From Streptomyces justiciae (GTDB lineage Bacteria > Actinomycetota > Actinomycetes > Streptomycetales > Streptomycetaceae), in NCBI RefSeq assembly GCF_015163075.1, contig NZ_JADDXU010000004.1, forward strand, positions 62,001 to 126,000: a stretch of 64,000 nt of DNA. The letters are read 5' to 3'. The notes beneath the pieces were generated by a model. It was given only the letters and a program-made list of their open reading frames with translations, did no database searches and was not told the DNA's origin. The position numbers and the translations under genes are program-made. Shown here piece by piece: positions 26,780-35,546 of the stretch; within the stretch, counting starts at the first letter, position 1; each line of letters opens with the position of its first letter.

Positions 26780-27607
26780 ATGAAGATCCTGATCGTCGGC
26801 GGCAGTGGCTTTCTGGGCCGTGAGGTGGTTCGGCAGGCGACGGCTGCTGGGCATGCCGTGGCGGCGACCTTCGCGACGCGTGCGGGTGATCTGGCCGGGG
26901 TGCACTGGCTGCCGATGGACCTGCGGCGGGCGGGTGAGATCGAGGCGGTGGTCGGGGACGTGCGGCCGGATGGCGTCGTCAACGCGGCCTATCGCAAAGG
27001 CGATTGGGGTGCGACGGCCGACGGTGCGGTTCGGATGGCCGTGGCGGTGAGCGGGCTTGGCTCCCGGCTGGTGCATGTCTCCAGTGACGCGGTCTTCTCC
27101 GGCTCCGACGTCCGCTACGACGAGTCCGCCATGCCGGATCCGATCACCCCGTACGGCGCCGCGAAGGCCGCCGCCGAGACGGCGATCCGGGTGCTCGCCC
27201 CGGCCGCCGTCATCGCCCGCACCTCACTGATCGTCGGCGACGGCGGCTCCGCGCACGAGGCCTTCGTCCACGACCTGGCCGCCGGGCGGCGCGACGGCGT
27301 GCTGTTCACCGACGACATCCGCTGCCCCGTCCATGTCGCCGACCTCGCCGCCGCGCTCCTCGAACTCGCCGCCGGCGATCACGCCGGTGTGTGCCATCTC
27401 GCGGGCCCTGACGCCGTCAGCCGCCACGAACTCGGCGTCCTGATCGCCGCCCGCGACGGCCTGGACGCCTCCCGGCTCCCGGCCGGACGGCGTGCCGACA
27501 CCGGCGCCCCGGGCGCGCTGGACGTCCGCCTGGACAGCAGGCGGACGCAGCGCACCCTGCGGACGAGGCTGCGCGGCGCCCGTGAGTTCCTGCGGCGCGA
27601 CGCCTGA
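26780..27607 (+). CDS. RmlD-like NAD(P)-dependent sugar-nucleotide reductase (extended SDR)
   Basis: The 275-residue extended short-chain dehydrogenase has the Rossmann motif GGSGFLG (residues 7-13), the catalytic Ser-Tyr-Lys set (HVSSDAVFSG and YGAAKAAAE), and the RmlD-like DDIRCPVHVADLA segment. The dTDP-4-dehydrorhamnose reductase family is the nearest, but no other rhamnose genes are adjacent, so the real substrate is open. The ATG at 26780 gives the standard MKILIVGG start. Confidence 0.9.
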   Translation: MKILIVGGSGFLGREVVRQATAAGHAVAATFATRAGDLAGVHWLPMDLRRAGEIEAVVGDVRPDGVVNAAYRKGDWGATADGAVRMAVAVSGLGSRLVHVSSDAVFSGSDVRYDESAMPDPITPYGAAKAAAETAIRVLAPAAVIARTSLIVGDGGSAHEAFVHDLAAGRRDGVLFTDDIRCPVHVADLAAALLELAAGDHAGVCHLAGPDAVSRHELGVLIAARDGLDASRLPAGRRADTGAPGALDVRLDSRRTQRTLRTRLRGAREFLRRDA

Positions 27608-27623
27608 GCGGCAGGCCCGGCTC

Positions 27624-28049
27624 TCAGACCACCGGTTCCCCGATGCCGAGCAGATTGCCCTCACTGTCCCGGAACCACGCGGCGCGCTCTCCGCGAAATC
27701 CCTTGCTGGGATAGTGCCCCTCGACATCGGCGATCCCGCCCTTCGTCCGCAGGCCCGGCACGTCGACCTCCTCGAACGTCACACCGCGCTCCCGGAGTTG
27801 TGCGACGAGCGTGTCGAGGTCGTCGACCTCCCAGCCCATCTGGGTGAACGTGCCGGGGGCCGCCCCCGTCGAGCTGAACACGGCGAACTCCGTCCCGCCA
27901 CACCGGTACAGCAGTCCCCCCGGCCGCTCGTCGACCGGCTCCAGACCGAGCACCTCGGAGTAGAACCGCCGTGCCCGGTCCAGATCCTGCGCCGGCAGCC
28001 TCGTCGCCACCCGGCCCCGCGCCAGAATGTTCCTCTTGTCTGCGTCCAT
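27624..28049 (-). CDS. VOC/glyoxalase-like protein
   Basis: The 141-residue protein of the vicinal oxygen chelate superfamily has two beta-alpha-beta-beta-beta modules. The first contains LPAQDLDRARRFYSEVLGLEP; the last strand holds FRDSEGNLLGIGEP with a metal-binding Glu-type position. Such proteins act as glyoxalases, dioxygenases or drug-binding resistance proteins. The gene converges on the RmlD-like gene and gives no functional context. Confidence 0.9.
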   Translation of the reverse strand: MDADKRNILARGRVATRLPAQDLDRARRFYSEVLGLEPVDERPGGLLYRCGGTEFAVFSSTGAAPGTFTQMGWEVDDLDTLVAQLRERGVTFEEVDVPGLRTKGGIADVEGHYPSKGFRGERAAWFRDSEGNLLGIGEPVV

Positions 28050-28086
28050 CCCTCCACTGTGCCCCCGGACGGACGTGGCGGCTTCC

Positions 28087-29286
28087 TCAGCTGAGCGGGT
28101 CGAGCGTCAGATACGCCTGGAGCGGGTTGCCGTCGTGCACCAGGGACTCGTGCTGCCCGACGTCGTCGAAGGCGAACGCGTACGCCTTGCCGTCCGCCAT
28201 CCGGTCGTGGATGACGCGGGCGTAGTGGTTGGTCACCGGGTCCTGGTAGAAGGCCGCGGACGACGTGTCCGGCTGGTTGGGGTTGGTGAGCAGGGTCGAG
28301 CGGTTGAAGCCCGCGCACAGGGTGCGGGAGATCGGGCCGCGGACGGCGTCGTTCGGGGCGTCGAGGAGCTTGTGGCAGCCGAAGACACTGCTCGCGTCCG
28401 GCTTCTGGAAGCTGGTGACGACCGCGCCGGACGAGTTGGTGAAGTTCATGACGCCACCGGAGACCCGGCCGTAGTACTTCGTGTTCGGCTGGTCGGCGAA
28501 CGGGGTCACCGTGAGGGGCGACGTGGCGTACTTCTGCCAGACCCGGTTGATGTAGTCGTCGAGGACGGAGGCCGGCAGAGCTCCCGTCTCCAGGCCGTAC
28601 GCGGGAGACAGCGCGCGCAGCACCGTGCCGTCGGCGCGGGTCTGGACCAGGCCGCCCCAGCCGCCCGACTGGGCGCGCAGGGCGCTGAAGACGGCGGTGT
28701 AGCCACCGGACTTGAGGTGCCCGGTGCTCACCGTGCTGCCGTCGGCGCGCTGGACCCCGACCGCGTAGGGCGCGGAGAACATGTCGACCTGGGTGCTGTT
28801 GAGCCACAGCCCCGAGTCGTTGAGCGTGTACTCCGACCAGTTGAAGAGGATGTCGCGGTTCGGGTCGCTCGGATTCTGCACCGCCGGCTGCACGAGACCG
28901 CCGGTGGTGAGGCGGAAGTCCAGCTTCTTGCCGTACGAGAAGTAGATGCGGCCGGAGAACTTGGGGATACGGATCGTCTTCGACTGGCCCGCCGCCGGGC
29001 CCGCTATCGACGCGTCCGGTGCGGGCGTCGGCGGGTTGCCGCCCGCGGGCCAGGCGTGGAAGGTGCCGTCCGCGTCGGCCCAACCCTGTTGGCCCGTGGC
29101 CAGGTGGGTGCCGAGGTTGTAGACGTAGACCGGGTCGCCGCGGCCGGAGTTGTTGGTCACCTTGAGCGGGATCGTGGCGGGTACCGCACCGCTCGCGGTG
29201 GACGGCGAGCCGAGCGTGAGCAGGGTGCCGAGCAGGGCCGCTGCTCCTGCGGCCGCCAGGAGCCGATGCCTGAGTCGTCCGGGCAC
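28087..29286 (-). CDS. Secreted glycoside hydrolase family 64 beta-1,3-glucanase
   Basis: The 399-residue precursor has a Sec signal peptide (about 1-33, ending ASG-AVP). It matches laminaripentaose-producing GH64 enzymes. E152 and D168 in SEYTLN and TQVDMFSAPY lie 16 residues apart, the spacing of the catalytic pair in that family. The length fits GH64 alone without a binding module. The GTG at 29286 follows GGAGGTGGAGA. It should cut fungal or algal beta-1,3-glucan outside the cell. A perfect palindrome 53 bases upstream suggests LacI-type (CebR-like) control. Confidence 0.93.
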   Translation of the reverse strand: MPGRLRHRLLAAAGAAALLGTLLTLGSPSTASGAVPATIPLKVTNNSGRGDPVYVYNLGTHLATGQQGWADADGTFHAWPAGGNPPTPAPDASIAGPAAGQSKTIRIPKFSGRIYFSYGKKLDFRLTTGGLVQPAVQNPSDPNRDILFNWSEYTLNDSGLWLNSTQVDMFSAPYAVGVQRADGSTVSTGHLKSGGYTAVFSALRAQSGGWGGLVQTRADGTVLRALSPAYGLETGALPASVLDDYINRVWQKYATSPLTVTPFADQPNTKYYGRVSGGVMNFTNSSGAVVTSFQKPDASSVFGCHKLLDAPNDAVRGPISRTLCAGFNRSTLLTNPNQPDTSSAAFYQDPVTNHYARVIHDRMADGKAYAFAFDDVGQHESLVHDGNPLQAYLTLDPLS

Positions 29287-29338
29287 TCTCCACCTCCGTG
29301 GGGGGATAGGGGAGGGACGGGATTGGTCCGTACCTGTT

Positions 29339-29354
29339 CTGAGAGCGCTCTCAG
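29339..29354. promoter_or_regulatory. Operator of the GH64 gene (perfect 16-bp palindrome)
   Basis: CTGAGAGCGCTCTCAG is a perfect palindrome. It resembles the CebR-type TGGGAGCGCTCCCA box used by LacI regulators of glucan and cello-oligosaccharide genes in Streptomyces. It starts inside the predicted -10 box and covers the start site. Confidence 0.75.
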
Positions 29355-29381
29355 CGTTGCGCTGCGACGCGGTCATGTCAA
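29353..29381 (-). promoter_or_regulatory. Promoter of the GH64 gene
   Basis: TTGACA (29376-29381) and AACGCT (29353-29358), read on the minus strand, are 17 bases apart. The operator at 29339-29354 overlaps the -10 and the expected start site. Confidence 0.5.
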
Positions 29382-29454
29382 TGAAGTCGACGGAATACGC
29401 CGGGCGGGGCGGCACGCACGGTCCCCCGTGTGCGCCGCCCTGGGTTGGTGTGTC

Positions 29455-30210
29455 TCAGAACGTCCGCTTCAGCAGGTCCAGCAGCGCCGCCCAGTGCCGC
29501 TCGGCAGCCTCGCGGTGGTACGCCGAGGTGTCGGCCTGCGTGTAACCGTGGTGCGCGCCGGGATAGACCTCGCTGCGGTGCCGTACGCCCGCCGCGGTCA
29601 GGGTGTCCTCCAGGAGCCGGATCTGCTCCGGCGGCATCGAGGCGTCCTCGTCGGCGTGCCCGAAGTACAGCTCGGCGGTGACGTGTTCGGCGACCAGGTG
29701 CGGGCTGTCCGGGGCGTCGGTGGCGAGACGGCCGCCGTGGAAACCGGCCGCGGCCGCCACCCGGTCCGGGTAGGTGCCCGCGGTCAGCAGGGTGAGCCGG
29801 GCGCCCATGCAGTAGCCGGTCAGCGCCACCGGACCGTCGGCCACGAACGGGCTCTCCGCCAGCCAGTCCAGATACGAGCCGGCGTCCCGCATGGCGAGCT
29901 CGGGGGTGAGGGACTGCATGACCGGGCCGATCGCGTTCCACAGGTCGGGCCGCGCGTCGGTGTCGATGAACTCCGGCAGGTCGAAGACGGGTGAACGGCC
30001 GTGCCGGTAGAAGACGTTGGGCACCAGGACCGTGTACCCCTCGCCGGCGAGCCGGTCGGCCATCGACCGCAGGTGCGGGCGCAGTCCGAAGGCGTCCTGG
30101 TAGAGCAGGACGCCAGGGCGGGGAAGCCCGTCCTCGGGGTGGGCCAGATAGGCGTCGGCGACGCCGTCCGCGGTGGGGACGTCCACGGCTGTTCCCTGTA
30201 CGGAGGTCAT
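29455..30210 (-). CDS. Dienelactone hydrolase family protein
   Basis: The 251-residue alpha/beta hydrolase has the DLH catalytic triad C134 (GYCMGAR), D187 (GHADEDASMPP) and H220 or H221 (PGAHHGYTQ). Cys in place of the usual Ser nucleophile is diagnostic. DLH opens dienelactones in chloroaromatic breakdown, but many family members act on other esters. I chose the ATG at 30210, which has GAGAGG seven bases ahead; a longer frame starts at 30231. No aromatic-ring genes are adjacent. Confidence 0.93.
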   Translation of the reverse strand: MTSVQGTAVDVPTADGVADAYLAHPEDGLPRPGVLLYQDAFGLRPHLRSMADRLAGEGYTVLVPNVFYRHGRSPVFDLPEFIDTDARPDLWNAIGPVMQSLTPELAMRDAGSYLDWLAESPFVADGPVALTGYCMGARLTLLTAGTYPDRVAAAAGFHGGRLATDAPDSPHLVAEHVTAELYFGHADEDASMPPEQIRLLEDTLTAAGVRHRSEVYPGAHHGYTQADTSAYHREAAERHWAALLDLLKRTF

Positions 30211-30306
30211 GGGGGGTGCCTCTCTGTGCATGTGACGGCGAGCAGCTCGCCGGCCCGGCGGGGTCGGGCCGTGAATATCGTTTCACGCACCATGCAAGTG
30301 GCGTAC

Positions 30307-30355
30307 GAGGCCCCCCTCGCCCCCTGGCCCGTGAGGCGCCTCGCCCCGGGGCCTC
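30307..30355 (-). terminator. Hairpin after the YciO/Sua5-type gene
   Basis: GAGGCCCC (30307-30314) pairs with GGGGCCTC (30348-30355), and a smaller GAGGCGCCTC palindrome lies inside. It begins one base past the stop of the leftward gene. There is no U-run, as is common in Streptomyces. Confidence 0.45.
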
Positions 30356-30356
30356 C

Positions 30357-30977
30357 TCACTCGAACCGTGACGTGTCGCCCGCTCCCCGCCGTACGATCT
30401 CCGCCTCGCCGTCGGAGAAGTCGATGACGGTCGTCGGCTCGGTGCCGCACTCGCCCGAGTCGACCACCGCGTCCAGCACATGGTCGAGGCGGTCCTTGAT
30501 CTCCCAGCCCTGGGTCATCGGTTCGTCCTCGTCGGGCAGGAGCAGGGTGCTGGACAGCAGCGGCTCGCCGAGCTCGGCGAGCAGGGCCTGGGTGACCACG
30601 TGGTCGGGGATGCGGACGCCGACCGTCTTCTTCTTCGGGTGCTGCAACATGCGCGGCACCTCCCGGGTCGCCGGCAGGATGAAGGTGTAACTGCCCGGCG
30701 TCGAGGCCTTGATGGCCCGGAACACGTCGTTGTCCACCCGTACGAACTGGCCCAGCTGCGCGAAGTCCTGGCACACGAGGGTGAAGTGGTGCCGGTCGTC
30801 CAGCCGGCGGATCGTGCGGATCCGCTCGATGCCGTCCCGGCTGCCCAGCTTGCAGCCGAGCGCGTAACAGGAGTCCGTCGGATACGCGATGAGTGCCCCG
30901 GCCCGGATGCTGTCCGCGACCTGGGAGACGGTGCGCGGCTGCGGGTTGTCGGGGTGCACGTCGAAGTACTTCGCCAT
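30357..30977 (-). CDS. YciO/YrdC/Sua5-family protein
   Basis: The 206-residue protein has the YrdC fold that binds nucleotides and dsRNA. YPTDSCYALGC and RRLDDRHHFTLVCQDF (KR-x-K-x-like lysine/arginine region) match YciO more closely than the full Sua5. TsaC/Sua5 makes threonylcarbamoyl-AMP for t6A37 in tRNA; YciO's role is less clear. A start Met gives MAKYFDVHPDNPQPRTV, typical of the YciO group. Confidence 0.9.
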   Translation of the reverse strand: MAKYFDVHPDNPQPRTVSQVADSIRAGALIAYPTDSCYALGCKLGSRDGIERIRTIRRLDDRHHFTLVCQDFAQLGQFVRVDNDVFRAIKASTPGSYTFILPATREVPRMLQHPKKKTVGVRIPDHVVTQALLAELGEPLLSSTLLLPDEDEPMTQGWEIKDRLDHVLDAVVDSGECGTEPTTVIDFSDGEAEIVRRGAGDTSRFE

Positions 30978-31044
30978 CCGCCGAGCTTATGCCGTACAGG
31001 GGCGTCGGCCACGCAGGAGGACGGTGGCGGCGCAGCGCCGAAGG

Positions 31045-31077
31045 GTTCGGTCCCTCGCACTGGCGTTCGGCCCCTCG
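31045..31077. repeat. Direct repeat GTTCGGYCCCTCG, 20-base period
   Basis: Two copies (31045-31057 and 31065-31077) differ at one base. They are in the gap upstream of the tandem-HTH regulator at 31176 and about two helical turns apart. They may be a regulator site. Confidence 0.6.
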
Positions 31078-31175
31078 TACCGCCGTGTCGGCGGGGGAGA
31101 CCCTCGCCCGGGTGTGAGGTACGGTCCCGTGACCGGCAGGGCGAAGGCGACGCGAGGGACGAGGAGAAGGGTGAC

Positions 31176-32660
31176 GTGGCGGGCAGCGAGGACGGCGTGC
31201 GAGGGACGCACGCCGAGGTGCCGTGGGCGCAGGAACTGCTGGAGCAGCTGCGGCCGGCCGGGCGGGACGTCCGGCGGGTGGTGGCCTGGCTCGCGGACGG
31301 AGTGCACGGGACGGTCGTGCTCCAGGACGACACCGGGAACCTCCTCGCCGGCACCCCCATTCCGCTCGACGAGGTCCTGGTCGCCGACATCGTCACGGGC
31401 CGGATCGCCTCCGCCGCCTGGGAGGGCGACGGGCGCCACCAGCGGCTGGTCAGAGTGGGGCAGCCGCGCTCGGCCGCGGCGGGCGTGCTGGCGGTCTCCC
31501 GTGACGTGCCGTTCGACCGGCGGGCCGCCGACATGGTGACGCACACCGCCCAGGTCGTCGAACTCCTGCTCAGGGCCCGTGAGTCCACCGCCGCGGGACA
31601 CCGGCTGCAACGGGCCACGTCCGATCTGCGGCTGGCGATCCTCCAGTTGCTCATGGTGGAGGACATCGTCTCCGCCCGCCGGGTGGCCGCCGGGCTGTGG
31701 CCGGGGCTGCTCGACACCGACTCGGCCTGCGTCTACGTCGTCGAGAGCGCCGCCGAGGAACGCGACCGGCTGCTGGAGGAGTGCCTGCACGTCACCGCCG
31801 AGCAGGCCCTCGTCGTACGCTGCCCGGCGATGGACCAGCACGTCATCGTCGTCACCCCCGGCGAGGCCGCCGCCCGTGAGCTGCGGACCGTCATCGGCCG
31901 CCGCCCCGGTACCTTCCTCGGCGGCAGCGCCCGGCAGAGCCTCGCCCGCACCGCCACCGCCTACGGACAGGCCGTCAGCGCCCTCGCGGTCGCCCACTTC
32001 CGGCCGGACCACGCGGCGGTCTACGCCGAACGCACCCACCCCGAGCGCCTGATGGACCCCGAGCTCCTGCACAGCTGGACGGCCCAGCTGCTGCGCCCGC
32101 TCGACGCGCTGGCGCACCACACGCGGGCCGAACTCCTCGCCACCACCCGGCTCGGCCTGGAGTTCACCGCGGTGAACGCGGCCAAGGTGCTGGGCGTCAG
32201 CCGCAACACCGTGCGCGCCCGGATGGAGCGGGTCGAGGGCCTGCTCGGTGTGTCCTTCTCCGACCTCACCGCCCGGGCCGTCGTCCATCTGGCGCTGAAC
32301 ACCCAGGTGGGGATGGAGCCGGGACCCGCCGCCCCGGCGGCCGAGCAGGAGGCGGCCGCCGGGCTCTGCGACGTACTGTCCGGGCCCGCGCTGCGCACCT
32401 GGGGGCAGGAACTCGTCGGCCGCCTCGCCCTCGACGCCCGCGACCTGCGCCGCACGCTGCGCACCTGGATCGCCGCCGGCGGGAACTCCGAACGGACCGC
32501 ACAGGCGCTCGGCGTCCACGCGCAGACCGTGCGCGAGCACGTCCGCAGCGCGGAACCCGTCCTCGAACGCCAGCTCCTCGCCGGCGGCAGCGACCTGTAT
32601 GAGGTCGTCCTCGCGCATCTGGCGACCGGGGACGTCCCGCACCCACGGCTCGCCGCATAG
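31176..32660 (+). CDS. PucR-like regulator with two C-terminal helix-turn-helix domains
   Basis: The 494-residue protein has an N-terminal sensor-like region (about 15-130, GAF-like by hydrophobic pattern) and a middle linker domain. A first HTH is near residues 330-362 (NAAKVLGVSRNTVRARMERVEG) and a second near 432-465 (TAQALGVHAQTVREHVRSAE). PucR-type regulators normally have one such HTH. The GTG at 31176 follows GAGGAGAAGG. It is divergent from the Sua5-type gene. The signal and targets are unknown. Confidence 0.85.
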   Translation: MAGSEDGVRGTHAEVPWAQELLEQLRPAGRDVRRVVAWLADGVHGTVVLQDDTGNLLAGTPIPLDEVLVADIVTGRIASAAWEGDGRHQRLVRVGQPRSAAAGVLAVSRDVPFDRRAADMVTHTAQVVELLLRARESTAAGHRLQRATSDLRLAILQLLMVEDIVSARRVAAGLWPGLLDTDSACVYVVESAAEERDRLLEECLHVTAEQALVVRCPAMDQHVIVVTPGEAAARELRTVIGRRPGTFLGGSARQSLARTATAYGQAVSALAVAHFRPDHAAVYAERTHPERLMDPELLHSWTAQLLRPLDALAHHTRAELLATTRLGLEFTAVNAAKVLGVSRNTVRARMERVEGLLGVSFSDLTARAVVHLALNTQVGMEPGPAAPAAEQEAAAGLCDVLSGPALRTWGQELVGRLALDARDLRRTLRTWIAAGGNSERTAQALGVHAQTVREHVRSAEPVLERQLLAGGSDLYEVVLAHLATGDVPHPRLAA

Positions 32661-32690
32661 CCGGTCGCCGTGCGAAAGCGTGCTATTCGG

Positions 32691-32712
32691 ACTCACCTGT
32701 GCACAGGTGAGT
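32691..32712. promoter_or_regulatory. Perfect 22-bp palindrome between convergent genes
   Basis: The left half ACTCACCTGTG (32691-32701) is followed directly by its exact reverse complement. It is 30 bases past the regulator stop and between two genes that converge, so it might terminate the rightward transcript. There is no loop sequence and no U-run, so a protein-binding site is equally possible. Confidence 0.6.
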
Positions 32713-32782
32713 GCCCACGGCGCCGCATCTGGCACGAACGCGATTCACAACGGCTCCGCCATTCACGTAAGTTCATCGAGCC

Positions 32783-32823
32783 GCAGGGGCACGACCGGAA
32801 CGGGGGACCGGTCGCGCCCCTGC
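32783..32823 (-). terminator. Stem-loop terminator of the P450 gene
   Basis: GCAGGGGC, one unpaired base and CGACCGG pair with CCGGTCG, one base and GCCCCTGC around a 9-base loop (32783-32823). It lies 8 bases past the stop of the leftward P450 gene. It is GC-rich without a U-run. Confidence 0.75.
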
Positions 32824-32830
32824 TCTCGTC

Positions 32831-34057
32831 TCAGCCGCGGAGCCGCACCGGCACCTCCCGCCAGCCGAACGCGATGAACGACGGCACCTGCCGCAGCTCC
32901 CCTTCCCCGACCGCCAACCGCAGGTCGGGGAAGCGTCCGAAGAGCGCGGGCAGCACCGTCAGCGCCTCCAGTCGGGCGAGCGGAGCCCCGATGCACCGGT
33001 GCACACCGATGCCGAACGCCAGATGGTCGTCCGCGCCGCGCCCCGCGTCGAAGGCGTCCGCGTCCGGCCCGTAACGGGCGGGGTCCAGCCCGGCGGCGGC
33101 GTACGTCGTGATGATGGCGTCGCCCGCCGGCACGGTCACCCCGCCGACCGTGAGGTCGTCGACCGCGAAGCGCAGCGGGAGCTGGGCGATGGACGGATAC
33201 CGGCGCAGCGTCTCGTCGACGACGGCGTCCCAGCCGATCTCCCCCGAGCGCACCGCGCGCAGCTGTCCGGGATGGCGCAGCAGGGCGACGACGGCGTTGC
33301 CGATCAGGTTCACGGTGGTCTCGAACCCGGCGCCGATGACCAGCAGCAGCGTGTACATCAGCTCCTCGTCGCTGAGCCGGTCGCCGTCCTCGTCGCGCAC
33401 CCGGATCAGCTCGGTCGTCAGATCGTCGCCGGGGTGCTCGGCGCGGTGGGCGATCAGCGCGGGCAGCACGGTGCCGATCTGCCGCTGCACGGACGCGGCG
33501 TGCTCGGGGGACGGGTCGGAGGTGTCCATGATGGCCGCGATGAGCCGCCCCGTGTCGGGCACCAACGCGTCCGGCACACCGAAGAGTTCGCAGATGATGC
33601 GCATGGGCAGGGGATGGGCCAGCGCCGCCCGCAGGTCGACGACCTCGGACTCGTCCGCCGCCATCGCGTCCAGCAGCTCCGCCGTGATCGCCTCCACCCG
33701 CGCCCGCATCGCCTCGGTGCGACGGTGCGTGAAGCTCGGCGCGACCAGCCTGCGCAGCCGCGTGTGGTCGGCGCCGTAGGTCGAGAGCATGTTGACCACG
33801 CCGATCCAGCCCAGCACCCACCCCCACGAGGGGTGCCGGTCGATCTCCGGCCACAGCCTCCAGTGCCGCCGGGGGTCCTTGCTGACCCGCGGATCGAGGA
33901 TGAGCTCCTTGAGCGTGTCGTACCCCGTGGGCGCCCAGGCGGGGATGCCGCCGGGCAGCTCGACGGGCACGACCGGGCCGAGGGCCCGCAGCCGCGCGCA
34001 CTCGGCGGCGATGTCGGCGCCGAGGGGATCGAGGGCGATGCGGTCGGTGACGGTCAC
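32831..34057 (-). CDS. Cytochrome P450, CYP107-like
   Basis: The 408-residue P450 has all core motifs: AGFETT at 243-248 (I-helix), ExxR at E282-R285, and [10 protein letters not shown] with axial Cys355. The I-helix has Phe-Glu instead of the more common His-Glu or Asp-Glu. No ferredoxin is adjacent. It is divergent from an aminotransferase/Lrp pair with a 135-base gap, hinting at a small pathway. The substrate is unknown; resemblance is to CYP107-type enzymes of secondary metabolism. Confidence 0.94.
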   Translation of the reverse strand: MTVTDRIALDPLGADIAAECARLRALGPVVPVELPGGIPAWAPTGYDTLKELILDPRVSKDPRRHWRLWPEIDRHPSWGWVLGWIGVVNMLSTYGADHTRLRRLVAPSFTHRRTEAMRARVEAITAELLDAMAADESEVVDLRAALAHPLPMRIICELFGVPDALVPDTGRLIAAIMDTSDPSPEHAASVQRQIGTVLPALIAHRAEHPGDDLTTELIRVRDEDGDRLSDEELMYTLLLVIGAGFETTVNLIGNAVVALLRHPGQLRAVRSGEIGWDAVVDETLRRYPSIAQLPLRFAVDDLTVGGVTVPAGDAIITTYAAAGLDPARYGPDADAFDAGRGADDHLAFGIGVHRCIGAPLARLEALTVLPALFGRFPDLRLAVGEGELRQVPSFIAFGWREVPVRLRG

Positions 34058-34085
34058 GCGGGCTCTCCTGGCGGGTCGACGACGC

Positions 34086-34114
34086 TCGAATCAATCGTGG
34101 CGACAATCGAATCA
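34086..34114. repeat. Direct repeat TCGAATCA, 21-base period
   Basis: Two exact copies (34086-34093 and 34107-34114) lie two helical turns apart in the divergent promoter region between the P450 and the aminotransferase. They might bind the Lrp-type regulator encoded downstream. Confidence 0.5.
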
Positions 34115-34192
34115 GTTCTCAGACCTTGAGATCAGTACGTTTTCAGCCGTACGCTGCCGTCGATCAGTCGGCACTCACCGCCCGGGGTAACC

Positions 34193-35542
34193 ATGGACCG
34201 CACCCGCCTTCAGCACCTCCTGGCCCGCGAGAGGGCGGAGGCCGAGCGGCGCTGCCCGCGCTCCCGGGACGCCTACGCGTGCGCCGGCCATCTCTTCGGG
34301 CGGGTCCCGATGACCTGGATGAACAAGACGGCCGGCCCCTTCCCCCGCTACCTGGACAGCGCCCGGGGCGCCCGGGTCACCGACATCGACGGCCAGGAGT
34401 ACATCGACTTCTGCCTCGGCGACACCGGTGCCATGGCCGGACACTCACCCGCGCCGGTGGCCGAAGCCGTCCAGCGCCGGTTCGCCGAACTCGGCGGGGC
34501 GACCGCGATGCTGCCCACCGAGGACGCCGAATGGGTCGGCGCCGAGCTGACCCGCCGCTTCGGGCTGGCCCGCTGGAGCTTCTCGCTCACCGCGACGGAC
34601 GCCAACCGGTGGGCGATCCGGCTGGCCCGGGCCGTCACCGGCCGCCCGAAGATCCTCGTGAACAGCTACAGCTACCACGGCAGCGTCGACGAGTCCCTGA
34701 TCGTCGTCGGACCCGACGGCGAGGGCACGGCCCGCCCCGGAAACGTGGGCGCCCCCTGCGACGTCACCCTCACCAGCCGGGTCGCCGAGTTCAACGACCT
34801 GGAGCAGCTGGAGCGCGCACTGGCCCACGGCGACGTGGCCGCCGTCCTCATGGAACCCGCCCTCACCAACATCGGCATCGTCCTGCCGGAGCCCGGATAC
34901 CTGGCGGGCGTGAGGGAGTTGACCCGACGTCACGGCACGCTGCTCATCAACGACGAGACGCACACCCTCTCCGCCGGCCCCGGTGGCTGCACGGCCGCCT
35001 GGGACCTGGAGCCCGACCTCCTCACCGTCGGCAAGGCGATCGGCGGCGGCATCCCCGCCGGTGCCTACGGCCTGTCCGCCGAACTCGCCGACCGGTTGCT
35101 GGGTCGCGCCGACCTCGACCTCGTCGACATGGGCGGCGTCGGCGGCACCCTGGCCGGGAACGCCCTCTCGGTCGCCGCCATGCGCGCCACCCTCGAACAC
35201 GTCCTCACCGACGACGCGTTCGCCCACATGACCAAGCTCTCCGAACGCTTCGAGGCGGGCGTCCGCGCGGGCGTCGACGCCCACGCCCTGCCCTGGTCGG
35301 TGAGCAGGCTCGGGGCCCGCACCGAGTACCGCTTCGCCTCGCCCGCGCCCCGCACCGGCACCGAGTCCGCGGCGGCCGGCGACGAGGAGCTCGAGGACTT
35401 CCTCCACCTCCACCTCGCCAACCGGGGCATCCTCCTGACGCCCTTCCACAACATGGCGCTGATGTGCCCCGACACCACCGAGCGCGACGTCGACACCCAC
35501 ACCGAGGTGTTCGCCGCGGCCCTCGCCGAGCTGGCGGGCTGA
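34193..35542 (+). CDS. Class III aminotransferase, glutamate-1-semialdehyde aminomutase-like
   Basis: The 449-residue PLP enzyme has the cofactor Lys281 in LLTVGKAIGGGIPAG, the pyridine-N contact D254 in INDETHTLSAGPGG, and GDTGAMAGHSP near the N-terminus, as in GSA-aminomutase-like proteins. The usual GSA signature is altered, so it is unlikely to be HemL. It is four bases ahead of an Lrp regulator and divergent from a P450. A role in transamination of an amino acid or amine linked to that P450 is inferred. Confidence 0.92.
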   Translation: MDRTRLQHLLARERAEAERRCPRSRDAYACAGHLFGRVPMTWMNKTAGPFPRYLDSARGARVTDIDGQEYIDFCLGDTGAMAGHSPAPVAEAVQRRFAELGGATAMLPTEDAEWVGAELTRRFGLARWSFSLTATDANRWAIRLARAVTGRPKILVNSYSYHGSVDESLIVVGPDGEGTARPGNVGAPCDVTLTSRVAEFNDLEQLERALAHGDVAAVLMEPALTNIGIVLPEPGYLAGVRELTRRHGTLLINDETHTLSAGPGGCTAAWDLEPDLLTVGKAIGGGIPAGAYGLSAELADRLLGRADLDLVDMGGVGGTLAGNALSVAAMRATLEHVLTDDAFAHMTKLSERFEAGVRAGVDAHALPWSVSRLGARTEYRFASPAPRTGTESAAAGDEELEDFLHLHLANRGILLTPFHNMALMCPDTTERDVDTHTEVFAAALAELAG

Positions 35543-35546
35543 GCGC

